From: Gemmatimonadota bacterium | GTDB lineage: Bacteria; Gemmatimonadota; Gemmatimonadetes; Gemmatimonadales; Gemmatimonadaceae | DNA: 64,000 bases | Assembly (NCBI GenBank): GCA_003155795.1 | Contig: PMEM01000065.1 | Span: forward strand, 1-64,000 | Direction of reading: 5' to 3' | Shown: piece after piece, positions 44,566 to 52,075 of the stretch | How positions within the stretch are numbered: the stretch's first letter is position 1 | Layout of the letters: every line of letters begins with the position of its first letter | The notes under the pieces: generated by a model | Seen by the model: only the letters and a program-made list of their open reading frames with translations | Told to the model about the DNA's origin: nothing | Databases searched by the model: none | Program-made: the position numbers and the translations under genes

Positions 44566-45465
44566 TTGAGGTACGCTGTCCTTCTGTCGCCGCAGGCAAT
44601 TGCACGGGTTCACTCTGTGCTTGCCGATAACGGTGCAATTGATGTGCTACTTGACACCCGGGCCCTGTTAGCCGAGTTGGTGTCGCCGCACGATGAGGGT
44701 CTCATCCTCGACCCCGCGCTCCTCTCTACATCAATTGCCGATACAATCGCCTCCAGCATTGCAGAGTACCCTCGCGCATTGATTGCATACAGTTCGGTAA
44801 CGACAGCGGCTCTGGAAAGCGCGGTCATCCTTGCTCAGCGCACGTCAGCACGCTTCGTCTTTCGCGGGACACCGAATGAGCGCTCGTTGTTGGAGCAAGC
44901 AGTGCTCCTGCTACCCGACATTAATCTGGGGAATGATCTGCTGGTTCTCCTCGAACCCAATCTCGAGCTGCTGCCACACGGTCTCCGACGGCGCCTGACC
45001 ACAATGTTCCGCAACGGCGATGGTCCCTTCACACCCGACTCGCTGGCTGCAGCAACAGCAGTTGCACGGCGATCACTCGACAGGAATCTCTCGGCAGCTG
45101 GCTTTACATCCGCCCGCCGCGTCATCGAAGCTGTTCGCGTGGCATCCGCGTTTCGCGCGATCACCGCATCGCGTACGCCGTTGGGCCATGTCGCGATGGT
45201 GCTCGGCTATAAATCGAAGCGGACCCTGGATACGCAGCTCAAACTTCTCCTCGACATTACGAGCAGCAAGCTGCGGACTGATCCACTACCCAGCTCCGAA
45301 GCCGCGAATCGGTTGATGATTCAGCTGACTGCACGCGAGCCGGGAAAGTACGCGCAATCGGATCGCATGCCTCAAAAAATCCCTGGTAGCGGCAGAGCCT
45401 TGAAGCTGGTGGTTGACGATCAGTCCAACGAGGACGCACGTCGCAACGCGTCCGCCGACAAGTAG
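44566..45465 (+). CDS. AraC-like HTH protein with receiver-like N-terminal half
   Basis: A 299-residue protein from TTG 44566 (AGG six bases before; no ATG or GTG start lies between the upstream stop and this codon). The N-terminal about 130 residues alternate strands and helices like a response-regulator receiver (VLLDTRALLAELVSPHDEG, RALIAYSSVTTAALESAVIL), but no clear phosphoacceptor set of acidic residues, Thr and Lys can be mapped. The C-terminal part (about 150-230) fits the double helix-turn-helix of AraC regulators: TPDSLAAATAVARRSLDRNL and TPLGHVAMVLGYKSKRTLD. It is probably DNA-binding. The next gene starts six bases after its stop. Confidence 0.65.
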   Translation: MRYAVLLSPQAIARVHSVLADNGAIDVLLDTRALLAELVSPHDEGLILDPALLSTSIADTIASSIAEYPRALIAYSSVTTAALESAVILAQRTSARFVFRGTPNERSLLEQAVLLLPDINLGNDLLVLLEPNLELLPHGLRRRLTTMFRNGDGPFTPDSLAAATAVARRSLDRNLSAAGFTSARRVIEAVRVASAFRAITASRTPLGHVAMVLGYKSKRTLDTQLKLLLDITSSKLRTDPLPSSEAANRLMIQLTAREPGKYAQSDRMPQKIPGSGRALKLVVDDQSNEDARRNASADK

Positions 45466-45471
45466 CCACAG

Positions 45472-46773
45472 ATGAATATTGATGCATTTCTCGATAGCCT
45501 GGCTAATGCACGATCAGACGCGTCTTTTGCGCGGACCGCGGCTGGCCTCACCTCACTTCAGGCATACGACAGCATCCGCGCAAACGGTTTCGACCCGTTC
45601 GTGCACGAGGCGATCCTGGATCGTATTGCGCTGGACATTGAATCGATCCCCGTTGGCACGAGCGCGCGGGTCGCTCTGGATTCTGTGATTCAGGCGTTGC
45701 CGTTCTGGGACACCGAAGGCACGATTCGCATTGGGCATAGGTCGGTATACACAGCCCTGCTGAACTACGGACAGGCACTTGGCGATGAGGGTGAGTGGCC
45801 TCTTGCAGAGAATGTGTACGCGAGAGTCGGTATGGATGCCGAACTCGATGGCGAGACATGGCTGGCAGCGGAAGCCCGCCTGCTTATGGGTCGGGCTTGC
45901 AGAATGTGCGCCGATTGGCAAACCTCACAGCTCGCATACCGGCGTGCGTATGAACTTGGCATGGACGCAGGAGACATGGCAATCGCTTTACGGGCGCAGA
46001 TCGGCGAAGCCAACAATCTCTGGACCCGTGGCGACTTTCCAGCTGGCAAACGGCTTCTCGCGAGAACCGCACACCGCGCCAGGCATTCCTGCCCGACGAT
46101 CCTCCCACGTGTCACCGTGGCGATGGCTGGTTTGGCGAATGCGGCGGGCGAATATGAACGCGCGATCCAGATAACCTTCGATCTCCTGCAGACCGTCGCG
46201 CGCGACGATGAGGTGAGGTATCAGGCGCTTGTTGATCTCGCAGCATACCTGGTGGATTATGGACTTCCGTCAGTGGCGGCGAAGGCACTTCGACTCGTCG
46301 AAGCAGCTGCACCGGAAGCCGGAGTGCGGCGACATGCACAATTGAATCGGTTCTTTCTCGCGGCGCACCACGATACTGAGCAGGAATTCACAGCATCATA
46401 CGTTGCATTTTCAGAAGAAGTTCTGGCCCCCCGTCAGCAAACACAACTTGCGCTCTTTGCCGCTCAGGGCTATCGCCGCTTCTCACGGTTCGACTCTGCT
46501 CAGACTTCCGCGGAGCACGCGCTTGTGCTCGCGAAACAGTACGAGTTCTTCCAGCTGGTGTTCGAGGCGGAGACTGAACTGCACGAGATCGAAGCAGCCA
46601 GGACAGTCGACGCCATTCCGCTCGCTCCGGCATCCGTGCCGCCTGCCAGAAAACGCCGAGGGAAAACGCTCTACAGATCTACCACCGGTGCGAGGCCGTC
46701 GCCGCGCATTCGACGCGTCGCGGAGTCGCTTGAAAACATGGCACGCCAACTCGGTTCAACGGATGGCTTGTGA
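45472..46773 (+). CDS. TPR-repeat cytoplasmic protein
   Basis: A 433-residue helical protein with no signal or membrane segment. From about 85 to 375 there are seven or so TPR-like helix pairs (LLNYGQALGDEGEWPLAENVY, AYRRAYELGMDAGDMAIAL, GLANAAGEYERAIQITFDLL, QTSAEHALVLAKQYEFFQLV). The tail (380-433) is basic and low in structure (PPARKRRGKTLYRST). The N-terminal region lacks an obvious enzyme motif. It lies between two AraC-like genes, six bases after the first, so it is probably co-transcribed and may relay a signal by protein contact. Its exact role is unknown. Confidence 0.65.
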   Translation: MNIDAFLDSLANARSDASFARTAAGLTSLQAYDSIRANGFDPFVHEAILDRIALDIESIPVGTSARVALDSVIQALPFWDTEGTIRIGHRSVYTALLNYGQALGDEGEWPLAENVYARVGMDAELDGETWLAAEARLLMGRACRMCADWQTSQLAYRRAYELGMDAGDMAIALRAQIGEANNLWTRGDFPAGKRLLARTAHRARHSCPTILPRVTVAMAGLANAAGEYERAIQITFDLLQTVARDDEVRYQALVDLAAYLVDYGLPSVAAKALRLVEAAAPEAGVRRHAQLNRFFLAAHHDTEQEFTASYVAFSEEVLAPRQQTQLALFAAQGYRRFSRFDSAQTSAEHALVLAKQYEFFQLVFEAETELHEIEAARTVDAIPLAPASVPPARKRRGKTLYRSTTGARPSPRIRRVAESLENMARQLGSTDGL

Positions 46774-46842
46774 CTTTGATCGCTGCGATGCACAGAAGCC
46801 ATATGGTGAATTCGCCCTGATGCGCGAGGTGCATGACGGTAT

Positions 46843-47685
46843 ATGAGGACGCTCGCAATGCTGCGGAAACCCTTCCGTGTCCGCGCGAGATCAGCCGTGG
46901 CTCCGCCAGACTACGTCGCGATGCGATCGGGACCTATCGATTTTATCGACGCAGTTATGCGAGGATCGTCCGATGTCGCACTCGTTGATCCCACGCTCGC
47001 AGAACGCAACCGCGAAATCTCTGAATCACTGTCGCGCGCGCACCTGGGTACAGTCCTCTACATCCAGCTTACCCCGGAATACGCACAGGCCGCCGTGGGG
47101 ATGATCCGCGAAGTCGGATCGGGAGAGATCGTGACGTACGGGTACAATGATGATCCGACAACATTCGCTCGAATCCTGCGCCGCCACTCACGCACCAACC
47201 GCGGCCAGTTGCTGCTCCGCGCACTCGCGCCGCAGATCGCCAACCTGCCGCCAGAAGTAAGAGCGGGCGTACAAAGCATGAGCGAGTACGGCGATCGGAT
47301 TGATTCGGTTGATTCCCTGGCGACGGTATGCGGGGTCACCCGGTCCACCCTGTGGCGCCACCTGAGAAGCGCAGGCATAGCGTCCGCCTGGGGGTTCGTC
47401 ACGGGAATTACAATGCTTCGCAACTACGACGCACTTATCGACACAAACAACGGCCCCGTGGCAATAGCTCGTGCAGTCGGGGTCAGTTCAGCCCGCGCGC
47501 TACAGCATCGGTGCACCGTAGTTGTCGGCCTTAACCTCAATGAGATCCGGAAACCAATTTCAATCGAAGAGCTTGCCGACCGTATCGCGGCTGTGCTCAC
47601 TACGCAGCGAACCACGGCGGGCGCTAAATCCGACAAGCCGACGCACGCGCTAGCAGTAGCGCCTGCTCACGATTATTCCGAGTAA
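46843..47685 (+). CDS. Second AraC-like HTH protein with receiver-like N-terminal half
   Basis: A 280-residue protein with the same plan as the one at 44566. The N-terminal half has receiver-like alternation (VALVDPTLAERNREISESLS, TVLYIQLTPEYAQAAVGMI, GEIVTYGYNDDPTTFARIL). The C-terminal half has an AraC-like pair of helix-turn-helix units (DSLATVCGVTRSTLWRHLRS and GPVAIARAVGVSSARALQHR). Sequence likeness to the first copy is low, so they are old paralogues or parallel fusions. The start is ATG 46843, 69 bases after the TPR gene. A downstream spacer of 120 bases separates it from the converging histidine-kinase gene. Confidence 0.65.
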   Translation: MRTLAMLRKPFRVRARSAVAPPDYVAMRSGPIDFIDAVMRGSSDVALVDPTLAERNREISESLSRAHLGTVLYIQLTPEYAQAAVGMIREVGSGEIVTYGYNDDPTTFARILRRHSRTNRGQLLLRALAPQIANLPPEVRAGVQSMSEYGDRIDSVDSLATVCGVTRSTLWRHLRSAGIASAWGFVTGITMLRNYDALIDTNNGPVAIARAVGVSSARALQHRCTVVVGLNLNEIRKPISIEELADRIAAVLTTQRTTAGAKSDKPTHALAVAPAHDYSE

Positions 47686-47805
47686 GTGACGCCGCACGAG
47701 TAAACTCCTCGCGTGCCTCGTCGTTCCGCCGCGCGCATTCGAGAGGCCTGGAGTTCCATCAGCGCAACAAGGCCGCGTACTTCCGCATCGGCTGGCATCT
47801 GCGAC

Positions 47806-49155
47806 TTACGGAATCGGCCGCAGCGGCAGATGCACCCTGGCTTCGCACCCGCGCCCGTCGATCAGCGTAAGACCACCGCCGTGCGCCTCGGCGATTTGCC
47901 GACTCAGGACCAACCCGATCCCTGACCCGCCCGGCTTGGTCGTGAAGAACGGCACGAAAAGATTCGTGGTCTCCGGCAAACCGTACCCCTCGTCGCGAAC
48001 CGAGACATCCAGATACGAGCCGTCGCTGGTCCAGCTTATCGTCACGCCACCGCCGGTCTCGAGTGACGCGTCGGCCGCGTTCCTGACGATGTTGATCAGC
48101 AACTGATCGAGCTGGTCAGCATCGGCATCTATAATAATTGCGGGCCCTCGCTCGACTGCCACCTTGAGACGCGTTTCCATCCGCGCAATTCTCCCGATCC
48201 AGTCGGTCACCTCAATGGGCGCGAACGTTGGGGCTGGCATGCGCGCGAGCAGCGTGTATGATGCCATGAAGCGCGCGAGCGACGCCGAGCGACCACCAAT
48301 GACCTCAAGTCCGCGATCCAGATCCTCCTGCCAGTCATCCGGTCGCGGCTCGCGCTTCACATGCTCTCGCAGCGTATCCGACAGTGACTGTATCGGCGCG
48401 AGCGAGTTGTTGATCTCGTGGCCAAGCACCCGCAGGAGCCGCTGCCACGCCATTCGCTCCTCCTCACGCAGCGCGCGTCGCAGATCGGCGAGCACCACCA
48501 ACTGATGCGGTCGCCCACCCTGCCGAAAGGTCGTCCGCCGCAGTTGCCACTTGCTCACACCGGGCAGAAACTCGCGTTCGAACGCCCGTTCGGAATCGCC
48601 CGAAAGACACTCCTCGATGTCGAGCGCGGAGGCGGTCTTCCCGATCGCACGCTCCGACGGCTGGCCAATAAGTCGTTCGGCAGCGCGATTGATCAATCTG
48701 AGCACGGTGTCCTCGTCGAATACAAACACGGCGACGTTGATCTCGCGCATGACCGCACGTGCGAGCGCCGATGCGTCGAGTGCAGTCAGCCGCTGATCGG
48801 CCAGTATGCTGCCCAGCCGATTGAACTCGAGCAATGCGAGCCCGAGCGCGTCGCTGGTGCTCGCACCACGCGCGCGAACCGAAAAATCTCCCTCACGCAA
48901 CGCCGCGGCGAGATTGGAAAGTGTTCGCAACGGATGAACGACGTACGCCCGCAGCGCCAATGCGAGCACCGCCCACGCAACAATGATGGCGGCGGTGAGC
49001 GACACGCGCGCTACCAACGCAAGCGATCCACTCCACAACAACACAAATGCCACGAGCGCACCAGGAACCGCAACCGCGATCGCCAGCCAAAGAACGCGAC
49101 GCTCGAAGTGCACGGCGCCGCGCTCAGATCCGATCAGCTTCCCTTCAGAGGCCAT
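47806..49155 (-). CDS. NtrY-type sensor histidine kinase
   Basis: A 449-residue membrane sensor. Two transmembrane helices (about 21-41 and 46-70) with almost no periplasmic loop, so it senses within or beneath the membrane. A HAMP-like linker (71-120) and a PAS-like domain (125-230) precede the kinase core. The phosphorylated residue is His246 in RVLGHEINNSLAPIQ, and the ATPase domain has the N box (LLINIVRNAADAS), DEGYGLPE and GSGIGLVLSRQIAEAHGG. Its start overlaps the response-regulator gene by 11 bases, fixing the pairing. It is the last gene of the leftward efflux locus. Confidence 0.93.
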   Translation of the reverse strand: MASEGKLIGSERGAVHFERRVLWLAIAVAVPGALVAFVLLWSGSLALVARVSLTAAIIVAWAVLALALRAYVVHPLRTLSNLAAALREGDFSVRARGASTSDALGLALLEFNRLGSILADQRLTALDASALARAVMREINVAVFVFDEDTVLRLINRAAERLIGQPSERAIGKTASALDIEECLSGDSERAFEREFLPGVSKWQLRRTTFRQGGRPHQLVVLADLRRALREEERMAWQRLLRVLGHEINNSLAPIQSLSDTLREHVKREPRPDDWQEDLDRGLEVIGGRSASLARFMASYTLLARMPAPTFAPIEVTDWIGRIARMETRLKVAVERGPAIIIDADADQLDQLLINIVRNAADASLETGGGVTISWTSDGSYLDVSVRDEGYGLPETTNLFVPFFTTKPGGSGIGLVLSRQIAEAHGGGLTLIDGRGCEARVHLPLRPIP

Positions 49156-50497
49156 GCGCCGACATGCGCCTGTACAACGCGCTGCGGCTCAATCCAAGCG
49201 CCTTCGCCGCATGACTCACATTGCCGTCGTACCGGGCCAGCGCCTTCTGGATAAGCGTGCGCTCCGCTTCGTTCAACGTGAGTTCTTCCAGTCGCTGCAC
49301 AGTCGATGCACCACGATCGCTCAGCGCAAGATCAGTCGCGCGCACCATGTCCGCGGTCGCGAGGAGAACGGCGCGCTCGATTGTATGCTCCAGCTCACGA
49401 ATGTTACCGGGCCAGGAGTGCTCCATCAGCGCCTGCATCGCGGACTGATCGAAACCGGTCAGTTGCTTGTCGTAACGTGCGGACTGGCGATTGAGAAAAT
49501 GCGCAGCGAGCGCCGGAATGTCTTCTCTGCGCTCGCGCAACGGCGGCAACTTCAGCTCGATCGTGTTGAGCCGGAACAACAGATCCTCGCGGAACCGCCC
49601 CGCTGTGACTTCCTCGCGTGGATCGACGTTCGTCGCTGAAACAACACGAGCATCGATCATCCTCGGTCGCGATGATCCCACGCGCTCCACCTCACGTGTC
49701 TGCAACACGCGCAGCAGCTTGGACTGCAGATTGAGAGGAACGTTCGCGATTTCATCGAGAAACAGCGTTCCATGATCGGCGAGTTCGAAGCGCCCGGCGC
49801 GATCGGTCTTCGCGTCTGTAAACGATCCCTTCACATGGCCGAAGAGTTCGCTCTCGAAGACGCCGTCCGACAGGCCACCCATGTTCACCGCGACGAACGC
49901 CGAGCGAGCGCGGGGCGATGCAGCGTGCAACCACCGCGCAACGACTTCCTTGCCGGTGCCATGCTCGCCAGTGATAAGCACGTTCGCATCGGATGGCGCC
50001 ACCCTCTCCATCATGTCGAGCACCGGTCGCATGCGCGCAGACGATGCGATCAGATCCGGCATCCCCGAGCGTTTGAATGCGCGATTCTCCCGCTCGAGCT
50101 GGCGACCGGCACGGACGGCGCGCCCAAGCTCGACCTGCGTCTTGATAGTCGTGAGCAGCCGCGTATTGTCCCACGGCTTTTCGATGTAATCCGATGCTCC
50201 CTGCCGAATCGCTTCCACAGCACCGTCGACACTTCCCCACGCAGTCATGACGATGATCGGAAGCGCATCATCCAGCTCTCTGATCCGCTGCACCGCATTG
50301 AGTCCTTCTCTGCCAGACGTCGTGTCACGCGTATAATTGAGATCCATGACTACGGCATCGAGCGCCTGACTCTCGACCGCAGCAAGAATGCCGGCGACAG
50401 AGCGTGCCGTCTCGATTTGAAAACCGGCACCCTTGAGCAGGAGACGCAGGGCTTCGATTATGTCAGGCTGATCGTCCGCAATGAGGATCGTTGGCAT
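49145..50497 (-). CDS. NtrC-family response regulator with altered GAFTGA loop
   Basis: A 450-residue regulator from ATG 50497. The receiver has the acidic pair in ADDQPD, phosphoacceptor Asp52 (VVMDLNYTRD) and Lys in IEKPWDN. The AAA+ domain (about 140-375) has Walker A GEHGTGKE, Walker B TLFLDEIANVP, and arginine-finger regions (LFRLNTIELKLPPLRER). The sigma54-contact loop reads GSFTDA rather than GAFTGA, a two-residue change. The Fis-type helix-turn-helix is at the C-terminus (NVSHAAKALGLSRSALYRRM). It should control the adjoining efflux genes through the kinase downstream. I found no convincing sigma54 promoter in the locus. Confidence 0.92.
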   Translation of the reverse strand: MPTILIADDQPDIIEALRLLLKGAGFQIETARSVAGILAAVESQALDAVVMDLNYTRDTTSGREGLNAVQRIRELDDALPIIVMTAWGSVDGAVEAIRQGASDYIEKPWDNTRLLTTIKTQVELGRAVRAGRQLERENRAFKRSGMPDLIASSARMRPVLDMMERVAPSDANVLITGEHGTGKEVVARWLHAASPRARSAFVAVNMGGLSDGVFESELFGHVKGSFTDAKTDRAGRFELADHGTLFLDEIANVPLNLQSKLLRVLQTREVERVGSSRPRMIDARVVSATNVDPREEVTAGRFREDLLFRLNTIELKLPPLRERREDIPALAAHFLNRQSARYDKQLTGFDQSAMQALMEHSWPGNIRELEHTIERAVLLATADMVRATDLALSDRGASTVQRLEELTLNEAERTLIQKALARYDGNVSHAAKALGLSRSALYRRMSAHGL

Positions 50498-50587
50498 CGT
50501 GTGTTCGGCTTCCCCTTCCAATTACCTGACCTAAGATTACCCGAAGTTGAGTAATCCGCCAATCCGCCTCATGGAATCAGAGGCGCC

Positions 50588-52075
50588 TTACCGCAGCGGC
50601 CGCCCAACCGCGCTCTCCAGCGCCGCGAAAGCCTTATGGTAATTGTACACGGCGTTGATTCGATCTGTCTCCGCCTGCGCGTACGCCGTCCTGGAAGTAG
50701 TTAAATCCACAAACGTCGCGAGACCCACGCCGTATTCGTTCTGAACGAAATCGAGCCCCGTACGCGCCTTGGCTGCGTTTTCCTGCTGCAGTGCGACGGT
50801 CTGTTGCGCTGTTTCGAGCGATAGATACGCGGCCCTGATATCCGCATTCAGCGCCAGTTCACTCGACTTCTCCTTATAGCGCGCGTTTTCCTTCGCTACC
50901 TGCGCCTCCTGAACACGCTGCTCCCTGGAAAAGCCGTCGAAGATCGGGAGCGAGAGCTGCGCCGAAACGCTGGCAGGCGCACGCGTAAATGAGAATGGAA
51001 ACTGCGAGTTCTGCGATCTCAGCTGCGCGGCATCAGCGTCCGTGAATTGGATCGAGCTGCACAGCGGGAGCGTGTTCGACAACCCGACCGCCTGCCGCAC
51101 TTCCTGCGTGGCAATGCAACTCGACCGCGCGTTTGCGGTGCTCACCTGTGCCTGGTTGACCAGAAAATTGGGATCGCGATACTGATAGGTATATCCGCCA
51201 AGTCCGGTACTCAACGTAAGCGTGGGCGTGTATTCAGTCTTCTCCCGCGCTACAGTCAGATCGGCGACACTCTCGCGAGCCCGTAACGCCACAACACCGG
51301 GATTCTGCCGACGCGCCAGAGCAAGGATCGTGTCCAGCGCCGGTAGCGGATCACCAACTTTGAGATCGCTGACGAGTCTCGTGTCTTGCGGTTCGTCCAT
51401 ACCCATCTGTTGAAACAACCGGAGTTTGTCGATGTCATTCTGGTTACGTTGCTGTAGTAGCGTAACCTTCTGCTGACTCAACGCCACTTCGGCGCGCCGG
51501 ACATCCAGCAACGTTCCGGTACCCACCTGCTGCCGAGCCTGCGCGAGCTGCAATTGAATTGCTGCGTTCGCCACGAGTGAGTCCTGCAACTCGGCCTGCG
51601 CGAGGCTCTGAAGCGCGGTCAGGTAATCCTGCTTGACGAGCGCCGAGAGGGTCGATGCCGCGCCAGCAATATCAGCATCCACCGCCCGACTGTTGGCCCG
51701 CTGCACTCTCGGCGCTATGAACGAGCCGGCGTTGATGCTGTACTGAACGCCAATGTCGTATTGAGACTGCAACACGTCACTGTTCGCACTGAGCGACACA
51801 CCATTGAAGAACTGCTGACCACCCTGCTGGTACTGGCCGGACAGCGATGCACTCAGTTTCGGAAGCAGTGCACCGAAGGCCGCGCGTTCATCAAGAGATG
51901 CGTTGCGGCGGTTGTTACGTGTCGCGAGGAAGTCGGGATTGTTGCGAGTGGCAAGCGCTACCGCCTGAGCCATGGTGAGTACTGGAGCCGATTGAGTCGG
52001 CGTTTGTGCACCCGCAAGATCGACCGCGCAACACACCAGCACAGCTATCAGAGCTGCTTTTGTACGGTGTAGCAT
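50588..52075 (-). CDS. TolC-family outer-membrane efflux protein
   Basis: A 495-residue outer-membrane channel subunit. Signal peptide (LIAVLVCCAVDLAGAQT) at 1-24, then two TolC-type repeats of long amphipathic helices: ATRNNRRNASLDERAAFGALLPKLSASLSGQ, VKQDYLTALQSLAQAELQ, and in the second half LPIFDGFSREQRVQEAQVAKEN, DIRAAYLSLETAQQTVALQ and NEYGVGLATFVDLTTSRTAYAQAE. The trimer would provide the exit duct for the adaptor and permeases upstream. Its start shares one base with the stop of the ADOP gene (TAATG), so it is translationally coupled. Confidence 0.93.
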   Translation of the reverse strand: MLHRTKAALIAVLVCCAVDLAGAQTPTQSAPVLTMAQAVALATRNNPDFLATRNNRRNASLDERAAFGALLPKLSASLSGQYQQGGQQFFNGVSLSANSDVLQSQYDIGVQYSINAGSFIAPRVQRANSRAVDADIAGAASTLSALVKQDYLTALQSLAQAELQDSLVANAAIQLQLAQARQQVGTGTLLDVRRAEVALSQQKVTLLQQRNQNDIDKLRLFQQMGMDEPQDTRLVSDLKVGDPLPALDTILALARRQNPGVVALRARESVADLTVAREKTEYTPTLTLSTGLGGYTYQYRDPNFLVNQAQVSTANARSSCIATQEVRQAVGLSNTLPLCSSIQFTDADAAQLRSQNSQFPFSFTRAPASVSAQLSLPIFDGFSREQRVQEAQVAKENARYKEKSSELALNADIRAAYLSLETAQQTVALQQENAAKARTGLDFVQNEYGVGLATFVDLTTSRTAYAQAETDRINAVYNYHKAFAALESAVGRPLR

